Below are positions 44,570-56,238 of a stretch of 64,000 nt of DNA, one piece after another (positions within the stretch are counted from its first letter, which is position 1; every line of letters begins with the position of its first letter). Source of the stretch: Mimachlamys varia (taxonomy: Eukaryota > Mollusca > Bivalvia > Pectinida > Pectinidae); NCBI GenBank assembly GCA_947623455.1, contig OX392527.1, forward strand, positions 52,434,401-52,498,400, given 5' to 3'. Under the pieces are notes generated by a model. It ran no database searches, had not been told where the DNA came from, and was given only the letters and a program-made list of their open reading frames with translations. The translations under genes and the position numbers were made by a program.

Positions 44570-44815
44570 AGTGAAGACGTTATAAACCGTCATGTTTGGC
44601 GCCGTATTTTGTAATAGCACTTCCGATTGGTTGAAGTCGTTAAGAGGTAAAAAGGACATTGTTCCTTTTTTTTCAATTCGATTTTTGTCATAATTAATGA
44701 TAAATCATTGTATATGACCTACATGTGTATGTCTCATATATGTATCTTTAGAAAATTATGAAATTATAAGGAATTACCACAATTTTTTTAAGATTATACG
44801 GTATATACCGAAAAA
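44570..44815 (+). mobile_element. Dispersed repeat, partner of 40.2-40.4 kb
   Basis: Contains CCGTCATGTTTGGCGCCG, TAAGGAATTACCACAATT and ATACGGTATATACCG, matching the inverse of 40175-40420 in order. Confidence 0.6.
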
Positions 44816-45194
44816 ACTGTTTGCACTTCTTTTTGCATAAACCATAAACGCATACAGAGAAATACATGTAACTCTCAATCTAGTTAAACAGCTCTATATA
44901 GCTTAACATGATAAATGAATCAAGCAAACAATGATCTACATGTACTATGCTTAGTAGTGTGATGTTAAATTTGTGAATATTAGTTTCGGTTTTTTGGGGT
45001 TATTTTTTAATCTTTTAAACATTTTAAGCAATAGTTGCCTAATGACAAAGGTCAGTTACTTGACAAATGCATGATTTGGACGCAAATATTGTCGACTTAG
45101 TTAAGGTGTTCAGGTTTGCTAAGAAGTTACATACACTATAAGTATGTGTGATTTGATTTGTATTGTAGTGCATTGTGTGAAAATAGTATGAGGA

Positions 45195-45335
45195 TAAAAT
45201 AAGAAGTAAACAAACCCACAGTTCGAACTCAGACTCGATGTAATAAAGATGGATTTGAGAAAATTTGATAAACTGCGAAGGCAAATGACCAGGTGTTCTG
45301 GAAGGGTACGTGATCTCGCTTCATAAACACTTTGA
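45195..45335 (-). mobile_element. Short decayed fragment of the RT-type retroelement, copy H
   Basis: It contains CAGTTCGAACTCAGACTCGA and ATGACCAGGTGTTCTGGAAG, which match the UTR of other copies in inverse orientation. It is weakly conserved. Confidence 0.35.
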
Positions 45336-45486
45336 ATAAATTGAACATTGTGTAGGTAAATTTTATTCGCTGAAATGATAATAATATGTAATTTTGTGAA
45401 CATGCATAAGCTATTACAGTGTGCTCAGTCTATAAATATGAAAAGTAATAAACCATCACTATATTTCTCTTTTCTACATTTGTATC

Positions 45487-45765
45487 ATGCAAATGGGCAT
45501 TGAGCGTTATATCTGTGTAACTTATTTTGACAAAGCTCCTTATTTGTACGATTTTCTAAAAAAAAAACCAGAGGAGTATGTTCAATTTTTTCTTAATGAC
45601 GAGTTAGATGTGAGAATTACCACCTGCCGCACCATATATAAGTGTGCTCATCGAGCTAACGACCCGACAACAGCGTCTAGCATCTTGTATCTAGAAAAAG
45701 AACGTAATAGAAAAATTACCTGTACCTCCCAGCCTAAACGATTCATAGCGTATGATAATGATTAA
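45487..45765 (+). CDS. Unrecognised 92-codon open frame
   Basis: It starts MQMGIERYICVTYFDKAPYL and ends KRFIAYDND. It is charged and mixed in composition rather than low-complexity, and the matching AT-rich flanks have many stops. No motif, splice site or neighbour supports it. It may be a chance frame or a terminal exon. Confidence 0.2.
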   Translation: MQMGIERYICVTYFDKAPYLYDFLKKKPEEYVQFFLNDELDVRITTCRTIYKCAHRANDPTTASSILYLEKERNRKITCTSQPKRFIAYDND

Positions 45766-46344
45766 TCATCGTTACTCAGATGATTATTACCTAATTAGTC
45801 TGGAAACAACGAAAGCTAAATGTATGATAGCTGTCCCTTAAACAGCTAGCTTTTTATCAGTAAGGGTATATAAACCAACATGTGCATGTTTATAGAAGGA
45901 TTCACATATATTCATATGTATTTTAAAATGTCATGCAAATGTTATGTATAAATATAAATATAATATTTTCATATGATTATGATTAGGTTGACAGTTATTT
46001 CATCTGAAATAATGTTCTATCAAGCTAACAAATAATGTTTCAAAATGATTTACAATTTCATGCATCGGTACAATGGACGTATCACCCCATAAACCATTAA
46101 CATTCTTCTCATCTTGCATGAATCATGTGATTTGATGGAATTAATTAACATAGACTTGTGTATGTAATATTGAAGGTGTACAATATAACTTATTGCCTGC
46201 CTTTCATAACGTTTTTCAGTAACAGGAAATTTAATGCAATTTGTCTAGTTATTATATTATCAGTTGAACTGACACTTTTTTGGTATAGTCATTAAGATGT
46301 TTTAAATCTATGTCGTCAAGACCTTATTGACACCATGCATTACA

Positions 46345-46530
46345 CAGGGAAAACATTAAGAAAATACCGGTGTGTAACCAAAACCATATTCTGAACTCAA
46401 ATCGATTAAGCTAGAAACAAAACACGAACAAAAGAAAGATTTGCATGAAAAACCGTGCAAAATAAAGTACGACAAAATAAGACCAGATGTTCCGAAAGAG
46501 TAAGCGATGTAAAATGTACTCACCGTTCAG
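46345..46530 (-). mobile_element. 3' UTR fragment of the RT-type retroelement, copy I
   Basis: Inverse UTR fragment with ACCAAAACCATATTCTGAAC, CGAACAAAAGAAAGATTTGC and AATAAGACCAGATGTTCCG, truncated at about 46510-46530. Confidence 0.5.
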
Positions 46531-47029
46531 CAAGACGGCGGGGATTTGATTCCGTTTAAATGTATGAGATCATTTTTCGATTACGTGTGTTCCTAGTTAC
46601 AAATATATCATTCTTTCCTCCTATTTTTAGAACTATGAAGTGATTCACATGCATGCTAGTTAATATATGTGATGTATTATACCTTTAAAATAGAGATATG
46701 AGCCTTCGAGCGGTTGTTCCCATCTTTCATTCCTTGTTTTATTGCAATCGTATATACTTTTATGTCTAATTCGTATCATTAACTATCTATATCATTAATG
46801 TCTCATCTTATTCCTCCAAAATTGTATTTTATATTCTGAAGCAATTGTTATCGAAAAACATTAATTGGTTATGTACATGTAATGTTTAAAACAAATTCAA
46901 CAACAATTGTATTTTCCAAATATGTTAAATTAATTATTTTTCAAAAAGATGTAATAACACATATGTGTTGGTTGTGTGTGGTTTGTTCAAGGAAAGGTAA
47001 CAAAAACCTTGCCATTTTTTTAATTCCAC

Positions 47030-47455
47030 TGTCAGATATACCGACGATGTGCTGTCCATAAATAACAACACGTTTGCTGACCACGTCGATCGCATATACC
47101 CTTCTAAACTTGAAATTAAGGACACAACAAATTGCTTACCTCGATCTCTACTTAAACTATGACCAACTTGGCTAGCTTACTACTAAACTATACGATAAAC
47201 GTAACGACTTCAGTTTTCCGATCGTGAACTTTTCCTGCATCCCTGCTTCTCCAACCCGATTCATCATTCTACGGCTGATTCTAAATATCGAGATTTTCGT
47301 GACCGATGTCGACTGCTGACAAACAAACTTACCACACAGGGATTTGAGAGATAAAGGTTGTTTAGAACTGTGAGCAAATGTTATGGTCGTCATCTTTGTC
47401 TCACTGAGAAATATTTTGCATCTTTGTTTGATATAAAGACATTTTTCCATTTTAA
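47030..47455 (+). mobile_element. Fragment of the RT-type retroelement, copy J, next to the 30-bp satellite
   Basis: Translated pieces in shifting frames match F2 and A: DDVLSINNNTFADHVDRIYP, TKLYDKRNDFSFPIVNF and YRDFRDRCRLLTNKL. The copy ends about 50 bases before the first satellite unit. Several frameshifts and stops make it a pseudogene. Confidence 0.65.
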
Positions 47456-47505
47456 CTCTTTTTGGAGATCAAACAGGTGATAAAGACAATGTTGCGTTAT
47501 TTTAG

Positions 47506-50500
47506 CAAACATGGCGAGACAACATAATGTGGTAACAAACATGGCGAGACAACATAATGTGGTAACAAACATGGTGAGACAACATCATGTGGTAACAAAC
47601 AGGGTGAGACAACATCATGTGGTAACAAACATGACGAGACAACATAATGTGGTAACAAACATGGTGAACAACAAAATGTGATAACAAACATGGCGAGACA
47701 ACATAATGTGGTAACAAACATGGTGAGACAACAAAATGTGGTAACAAACATGGTGAACAACATAATGTGGTAACAAACATGGCGAGACAACATAATGTGG
47801 TAACAAATATGGCGAGACAACATTATGTGGTAACAAACATGGTGAGACAACAAAATGTGGTAACAAACATGGTGAGACAACGTAATGTGGTAACAAACAT
47901 GGTGAGACAACATAATGTGGTAACAAACATGGCGAGACAACATAATGTGGTAACAAATATGGCGAGACAACATTATGTGGTAACAAACATGGTGAACAAC
48001 ATAATGTGGTAACAAACATGGTGAGACAACATATTGTGGTAACAAACATGATGAGACAACATATGGTGGTAACAAACATGGCGAGACAACAAAATGTGGT
48101 AACAAACATGGTGAACAACATAATGTGGTAACAAACATGGTGAGACAACATATTGTGGTAACAAACATGATGAGACAACATATGGTGGTAACAAACATGG
48201 CGAGACAACATATGGTGGTAACAAACATGGTGAGACAACATAATGTGATAACAAACATGGTGAGACAACATATGGTGGTAACAAACATGGCGAGACAACA
48301 TAATGTGGTAACAAACATGGGGAGACAACATAATGTGGTAACAAACATGGCGAGACAACATAATGTGGTAACAAACATGGCGAGACAACATTATGTGGTA
48401 ACAAACATGGGGAGACAACATAATGTGGTAACAAACATGGCGAGACAACAAAATGTGGTAACAAACATGGTGAGACAACAAAATGTGGTAACAAACATGG
48501 TGAACAACATAATGTGGTAACAAACATGGTGAGACAACATAATGTGGTAACAAACATGGTGAGACAACATATTGTGGTAACAAACATGGCGAGACAACAT
48601 AATGTCGTAACAAACATGGCGAGACAACATAATGTGGTAACAAACATGACGAGACAACATAATGTGGTAACAAACATGATGAGACAACATAATGTGGTAA
48701 TAAACATGGTGAGACAACAAAATGTGGTAACAAACATGGTGAGACAACAAAATGTGGTAACAAACATGGTAAGACAACAAAATGTGGTAACAAACATGGC
48801 GAGACAACAAAATGTCGTAACAAACATGGTGAGACAACATAATGTGATAACAAACATGGCGAGACAACAAAATGTGGTAACAAACATGGTGAGACAACAT
48901 AATGTGGTAACAAACATGGCGAAACAACATAATGTGGTAACAAACATGGTGAGACAACATATTGTGGTAACAAACATGGTGAGACAACATAATGTGGTAA
49001 CAAACATGGCGAGACAACAAAATGTGGTAACAAACATGGTGAGACAACATATGGTGGTAACAAACATGGCGAGACAACATAATGTGATAACAAACATGGC
49101 GAGACAACATAATGTGGTAACAAACATGGTGAGACAACATAATGTGGTAACAAACATGGTGAGACAACATAATGTGGTAACAAACATGGCGAGACAACAT
49201 AATGTGGTAACACACATGGTGAGATAACATAATGTGGTAACAAACATGGGGAGACAACATAATGTGGTAACAAACATGGCGAGACAACATAATGTGGTAA
49301 CAAACATGGTGAGACAACAAAATGTGGTAACAAACATGGTGAACAACATAATGTCGTAACAAACATGGTGAGACAACATCATGTGGTAACAAACATGGCG
49401 AGACAACATAATGTGGTAACAAACATGGTGAGACAACATCATGTGGTAACAAACATGGCGAGACAACATAATGTGGTAACAAACATGGTGAGACAACATA
49501 ATGTGGTAACAAACATGGTGAGACAACATAATGTGGTAACAAACATGGTGAGACAACATAATGTGGTAACAAACATGGTGAGACAACATAATGTGGTAAC
49601 AAACATGACGAACAACATAATGTGATAACAAACATGGCGAGACAACATAATGTGGTAACAAACATGGCGAGACAACAAAATGTGGTAACAAACATGGTGA
49701 ACAACATAATGTGGTAACAAACATGGTGAGACAACATCATGTGGTAACAAACATGGCGAGACAACATAACGTGGTAACAAACATGGTGAGACAACATAAT
49801 GTGGTAACAAACATGTCGAGACAACATAATGTGGTAACAAAAATGATGAGACAACATAATGTGGTAACAAACATGGGGAGACAACATAATGTGGTAACAA
49901 ACATGGCGAACCACATAATGTGGTAACAAACATGGTGAGACAACATAATGTGGTAACAAACATGGTGAACAACATAATGTGGTAACAAACATGGCGAGAC
50001 AACATAATGTGGTAACAAATATGGCGAGACAACATTATGTGGTAACAAACATGGTGAGACAACAAAATGTGGTAACAAACATGGTGAGACAACATAATGT
50101 GGTAACAAACATGGCGAACAACATAATGTGGTAACAAACATGGCGAACAACATAATGTGGTAACAAACATGGCGAGACAACATAATGTGGTAACAAACAT
50201 GGCGAGACAACATAATGTGGTAACACACATGATGAGACAACATAATGTGGTAACAAACATGGTGAGACAACATAATGTGGTAACAAACATGGCGAGACAA
50301 CATAATGTGGTAACACACATGGTGAGATAACATAATGAGGTAACAAACATGGCGAACAACATAATGTGGTAACAAACATGGCGAACAACATAATGTGGTA
50401 ACAAACATGGTGAGACAACATAATGTGGTAACAAACATGGCGAACAACATAATGTGGTAACAAACATGGCGAAACAACATAATGTGGTAACAAACATGGT

Positions 50501-50868
50501 GAGACAACATAATGTGGTAACAAACATGGCGAGACAACATAATGTGGTAACAAACATGGCGAACAACATAATGTGGTAACAAACATGGCGAACAACATAA
50601 TGTGGTAACAAACATGATGAGACAACATAATGTGGTAACAAACATGGCGAGACAACATAATGTGGTAACAAACATGGCGAGACAACATAATGTGGTAACA
50701 AACATGATGAGACAACATAATATGGTAACAAACATGGTGACACAACATAATGTGGTAACAAACACAATGAGACAACATAATGTGGTAACACACATGGCGA
50801 GACAACATAATGTGGTAACAAACATTGTGAGACAACATAATGTGGTAACAAACATGGGGAGACAACAT
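47506..50868. repeat. 3.36-kb minisatellite of 30-bp (and 29-bp) units, about 112 copies
   Basis: The unit contains ACAAACATGGTGAGACAACA followed by TAATGTGGTA. Frequent variants: GGCGAG/GGTGAG/GATGAG, CATAATG/CAAAATG/CATATTG, and a 29-bp form with GGTGAACAACA that lacks one G. The 29-bp form shifts the frame, so long open frames exist in several frames on both strands, none with a gene-like start or context. Longer blocks recur (for example 47993-48110 and 48115-48230), showing higher-order duplication. Confidence 0.97.
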
Positions 50869-52460
50869 GTTGGTAAGGAAGGGGCGTTTGAATTAGCTGG
50901 TTCCTTGTCATTAATGACATCGCCCCTAATTTGTATGCATAAACATCATACACCAAGTATACATCTTATTCGGAATAAACATTCAGTACGTAAAACAGGG
51001 AAATTTACGTATTTCCTGATGAATGGGATAACCATAAATTGCAATTTCAATCGAAAGTATGTATTATATATAAATTATGGTAAACAGCACATATTGAATT
51101 ATTCAGTTATGCAATGAAGTAATGTATTCGATCGTCGATTTAGTTTATTCATTTGAATTTTGCTTTGATGTTATAACGATTTTAATGATATTAAGATGCA
51201 TTTTCACCTTGAGTTGACATTTATTACGCTGTTGCTCCTGCAAAGTGAAACGCAGGAAACTCTTTGAAAAATAGTACCCCAACTTAGAAATATCTCTACT
51301 ACATATCATTTTATCACTTTATTGCTCTGTAAAGCACGGTTGTCCTTAGCAACCACGTTCATTCTGTACCGAAACAACAGTTTTGCAACCTGTATATATA
51401 TTCTTAAAGAAATAAATCGTCTTTAAAAGCTTAATTATCTGTTTCCTCACAACACTTAATGTATCATAATGAAAAATTATTTTTTAAGAATTATTAAACA
51501 GCGTTAAAATAATATCGAAAATTTCCTTTAATCTATATGTACAGTGTTTGACAATGACAATGACAGAAGGGTCTTTAGATATACAGTATTCTCATATTGC
51601 AAGTAAGATATGTTAATACTTCCCGTTATTAATATGATATATTACAAGAAAATAATTATTGAAAGTTTCTATCTTTAGATGTTAGTTAACATACCTGCAC
51701 AATGAAGACCTATTAATCACTATATCCCAACTTTAACTGATGCGCTTTCCAAATATTTAAAAAAATATTTATATGACATTATGCATACATCACCGTTTAT
51801 AACTTCCCTATGATTAACTCTTTTTATGTATTTGACACCATATATGGATTATCGAAAATGTATGAATGTATAGGAAACAACTTCAATCGTCTATGTAATT
51901 TATCAGCTTTTTGATAATACTTACACAACTAATTTGCTTATATACATATTGACTAAAATTATTCGTTTTTTATTGACATAATAAACTTATAAAATAAGAT
52001 ATAAATTTCCACAAGATGATTTGTACTTTGAAATAACACGTATACCTACATATAAAGGATCACCTTAATTTAGCAGGATGAAAAATTGGAATTTATATTT
52101 AAATATTACAAACATTTGATTTAATTTCAAATTTTGATTAATCATCAATGGAATTTTGCAGATTGCCTTTTTATGTCAAGGTACAAAATCCTATAATGAT
52201 TGACCACTTTATGGTTGCATCGATGAAAATCAGTGTTAGTTTTTACATGCATTGTTATAAATCAGGACCTTAACACGAAGGATGAAAAGAGAGTACATTC
52301 TTCACACATATTTAGCCCTTCAATTCATAACTGCTAAGTTTGTTGACCCAAAACCAGACAACCGCTGGGAGAAATTTGACAAATAACTGGCAATAAGTTT
52401 CATCAGACCACGCTAAAGACAAAGGCAAAAGGTGAATAAACAATGTGACTTATACATGGA
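50869..52460. other. Non-coding after the 30-bp satellite
   Basis: Very AT-rich, no gene-like frame. The frame that leaves the satellite ends at 51117. Confidence 0.5.
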
Positions 52461-52593
52461 GGATATCTAACAGTGTCCTCACTAATACCAAATTTATTTT
52501 ACGAGTGGGGCTAATATTTTGATAAAAAATATCAAAATATTAGCCACAGGAGTGATACATATTTAGTATTACTGAAGATACTGTTAGATATTC
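52461..52593. mobile_element. 133-bp palindromic MITE
   Basis: Outer arms GATATCTAACAGTGTCCTCA and ACTGAAGATACTGTTAGATA, and a perfect inner hairpin GGCTAATATTTTGATA / TATCAAAATATTAGCC, share one centre near 52527. Confidence 0.75.
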
Positions 52594-52691
52594 TGTTTAT
52601 TACATTTTCATATGAAAATCTACAGTGGCAGCTTTTGATTTTCCCACACGTCGTTTGTAAGCAGCGTTCTGATTGGTCACATCATATGTCT

Positions 52692-52745
52692 CACCAGTGA
52701 AAAATATCACTTTTATAGAATGAATTTTTTTCGATATTTCACTGG
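52692..52745. repeat. Inverted repeat CCAGTGAAAAATAT / ATATTTCACTGG
   Basis: Two 12-14-bp arms separated by about 27 bp. It may be the centre of a further MITE covering the flanking 52600-52790. Confidence 0.55.
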
Positions 52746-52781
52746 TAAAAATGTAATAAATTTGTCTATTAAACAAAACGT

Positions 52782-53051
52782 TTGACCATATCCCATTGTA
52801 GAATACCTGAACATGATGGATTTCCAAAACGTTACGCTATAAGTAAGCAAAGAAGAGCACGGCGCCATTCCTCAATCCTGTTTAAATCTGCCGAACCTTT
52901 TTTAATAAAAACAGATGCCGTTGAAAGCACGGTCCCACTACCAACAGATCACAATACATCTCCAGCATACACGCATACATACACACCAAGGGAGATATCA
53001 GTCATGTGGCATAGGACTAGTTGTAAGCGCATCATAACGCAGCTTCCGTGA
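52782..53051 (+). CDS. Unrecognised 89-codon open frame
   Basis: The hydrophilic frame contains RYAISKQRRARRHSSILF and STVPLPTDHNTSPAYTHTYT. An acceptor-like CCCATTGTAG lies at 52791-52800. It follows a MITE-like inverted repeat. No family was recognised and it could be a chance frame. Confidence 0.18.
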   Translation: MTISHCRIPEHDGFPKRYAISKQRRARRHSSILFKSAEPFLIKTDAVESTVPLPTDHNTSPAYTHTYTPREISVMWHRTSCKRIITQLP

Positions 53052-54039
53052 ACTCTTCAGAATTGAATGTGTACATTTTATTGATTGTATAAAAATGTAT
53101 ATCTTTGTAGTGTTAAGAGCTTTAGAGAAGCTAACAATGTATGTTAGCTAGATAGGGGCCAATGGTGCTTTATACTTTTGCTTTTTTTCTTATTTTATTT
53201 TTAAATATTATAAACGCGTAACACTAATTAACAATCAGGTGGAGTTCACTAAGATGTACATTATAGCAAGTTCTGAATGAATGAACTGTCGCCTTGCTTG
53301 CTTATGTGGTCAATGATCTGACATGGTAATATTCCGAAACCAAGTATAATTACAAGGCGAAGTGAAGTTTATTAATTACCATTTGAACACAATGTCAGAT
53401 GAATATGGTAATTGACGATACTTAGGCAGTCAAATAGCTATATGACTGGCTGCCGCCGACACTTTAATGCGATATGTATTCAAATGATATGTTTTACCAG
53501 TCATTTTCTGGTTGTGCTATAAATTGAAACAGAATCATTTGGAATGTATTTATGTTTCAATGACAAATTCTGAAAAATTTCAAACAATGTCACATTTGTA
53601 TCGTTTAGCATTTACACTTTATATTCATAAATCTTTTCATATTGTTAATAAAATTATGCCCAACTGAAAATATCACATAAATTACATCACTTAAACAATG
53701 ACACATTTTATCCACGGTCACACAGCGTATATTTAGTATATACATCAGTAGTTTATTTACAAATACTAATTGTATACTCATTTGTTATGTGTTGAGCCCG
53801 TTAATGAACTAAAGTCGGTTGTCATCATTTAGAGTGAATTTATTACCCATTATCACCGGATGTAAAAAGGTGTGATGTTACCTACACGAGTACGTGGTCT
53901 TTCTTCAGGTTCTCCGGGTAAGGTTGCTTCCTAGTAACGTTGAAACACATGTGCGCTAGCGTCAGGGCATTATTTGTTTCATAATTTATCCATCAGTGAC
54001 CGCCATTCAACTTGGTCGATTTTGTTCTACCTCATTTAC
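53052..54039. other. Non-coding, nothing recognised
   Basis: AT-rich, no open frame of note. Confidence 0.5.
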
Positions 54040-54545
54040 CATAGCAAATATTAAAGTTTGTTTACTGTATTATAATATCACCAAATATTTTATAAAAATA
54101 TAGTTCTTTAATCCTAAATGAACCATTCATGTCGATATTTTGACAAAATCCGCTGTTTTCCGTGCGTTTTTTAATTAATAATAAAGATAATCTTCATCGT
54201 ACAGTCCATGCCAATGAGATATATGTTTACAAACATCTCTGAGCATTTTGACCTCGGGAGCACGCGCAGACCTGTTTCATGGATGTAAACAAAAAAGGCT
54301 TCGTAATCGAGTTGCAGCCTGCCAAACACATATGTACAATGTTATATGTCTCTTGATAAAAACAAGCATATATTAGTTATCCGCATTTTGTGTACATGAC
54401 AAATTCCTGAATTTATAACACTTTCTTCACGACACCTCTATAGCTGAAAGTCGTGACGATTTGTATTTATGTAGCATGGTTAAGGTGAACACGTGTACAG
54501 GTTCACTTTCCCCTTTGTATGCGAGCTTTCAATAATATACATATG
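54040..54545 (+). mobile_element. Dispersed repeat, partner of 14.1-14.4 kb
   Basis: Colinear with the inverse of 14095-14440, plus an extra segment (about 54290-54480) containing GATGTAAACAAAAAAGGCTT. No coding frame. Its ends are not defined from two copies. Confidence 0.55.
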
Positions 54546-54857
54546 TTTACAACACACATGTACAGTTATTCCATGCAATATTTAAATGTCGCTATATCTG
54601 TCATGTGTTTTCCCAATAATTTGCTACATGGTATCTAAGTATTAAGTACGGATTCTTTTGTCTGAATATAAGTATTTATCATTTTAGCTGATTAAAAAAA
54701 AATGTTCGTTCACTAAATTGCCTCTTTATTTACCAAAACGTTCTTCTCCTTTTTTTCTTAAAACAATCGCTCAGCTTCATGATTTGATCATGAAAACTTT
54801 ATCATAAAACAGACAACTTATCTATTTCTACGACATTGCTTCTGACAATTTTAATAT

Positions 54858-55215
54858 TTTGGTTTTGGTTTGATTTTTTTTACGTCTTCTTATCAGCCAG
54901 GGATATTCATTTATGCGATGTCAGAGATGCGTGGAGTTTTCTCTACATTGTGTTCACGTCTTTTGCCGATTTGCCTACCATGTGACCTACCACACTGAAG
55001 CATACTGCCGAAGGACCCCAGCAGACCATCCTAACCTGTCACATTATACTGACAACTGGTGAACCAGTCGTTCCACTACCATAATGCTGAGCGTCAAGCT
55101 TAGAGAAGTAACTACCATCGTTAGAGACTCTGGTATGTCTCGGTCTTGGGACAGAATCCATAGCCTTCCTCACAGAGGCGAACGCTCAACTAAAGGCTTA
55201 AAGTGAACTAGTGTC
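54858..55215 (-). mobile_element. Second SINE type, diverged copy
   Basis: It shares the tail of the SINE at 36.1 kb (TTACGTCTTCTTATCAGCCA) but has a different body: GAAGCATACTGCCGAAGGAC, ACATTATACTGACAACTGG, GAACCAGTCGTTCCACTACC and TAATGCTGAGCGTCAAGC. The head with a tRNA-like CAGAGGCGAACGCTCAACT is near 55180. Confidence 0.6.
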
Positions 55216-55446
55216 AATGGAGACATTAGGGAGAAGAAAGTTTTTTAGAAAGAATCTCAAGTTTAGTCGCCTCTTTCTAGGTAATGGGGGCAGCAGGTAC
55301 AATTCGCACACCCTACCTGCGGGGCAGGCATCCTACCTGTAGCTACTTTGAAACGCATGCGTGCTAGCATCAGGCCATTATTTGTTTTATAATGTGTCAA
55401 GCAGTAACGCTGGTTTTAACTTGTTTTGATTTTTTCCTAACTTGCC

Positions 55447-56238
55447 CATTTACCAGAGTATGCACTTACAAATTACATTTACCAGAGTATACACTTACAA
55501 ATTAGATTAACCAGAGTGAACACATACAAATTACATTAACCAGGGTATACACCTAGTAATTACATTTACCAGAGTATGCACTTACAAATTACATTTACCA
55601 GAGTATACACTTACAAATTACATTTACCAGAGTGAACACATACAAATAACATTTACCAGAGTATACACTTACAATTTACATTGACCAGAGTATACACTTA
55701 CATATTACATTTACCAGAGTATACACTTACATATTACATTTACCAGAGTATACACTTACAAATTACATTTACCAGAGTATACACTTACAAATTACATTTA
55801 CCAGAGTATACACTTACATATTACATTTACCAGAGTATACACTTACATATTACATTTACCAGAGTATACACTTACAAATTACATTTACCAGAGTATGAAC
55901 TTACAAATTACATTTACCAGAGTATACACTTACAAATTACATTTACCAGAGTGAACACATACAAATTACATTGACCAGAGTATACACTTACAAATTACAT
56001 TTACAAAGGTAAACACTTACAAATTACATTTACCAGAGTATACACTTACAAATTACATTTACAAAGGTAAACACTTACAAATTACATTTACCAGAGTATA
56101 CACTTACAGTACAAATTACATTTACTAGAGTATACACTTACAAATTACATTCACCAGAGTATACATTTACAAATTACATTTATAAAGGTAAACACTTACA
56201 AATTACATTTACCAGAGTATACACTTACAAATTACATT
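55447..56238. repeat. 30-bp minisatellite, about 26 units
   Basis: The unit contains CATTTACCAGAGTATACACT and TACAAATTAC. Variants GTGAACACA, GTATGCAC and a TACAAAGGTAAAC form are interspersed, the last mainly after 55990. The 97-codon frame inside (55681-55974) follows from the period. Confidence 0.95.

Noticed and set aside
47615..49724. Open frames of up to 583 codons on the - strand (MFVTTLCCLA-type repeats) and related frames on the + strand
   Set aside because: They lie wholly in the 30/29-bp satellite. A period divisible by three keeps frames open on both strands; there is no unique N- or C-terminal sequence, splice site or promoter.
47506..50868. CRISPR-like array of regular repeats
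   Set aside because: Units abut directly with no unique spacers, and the window is animal DNA.
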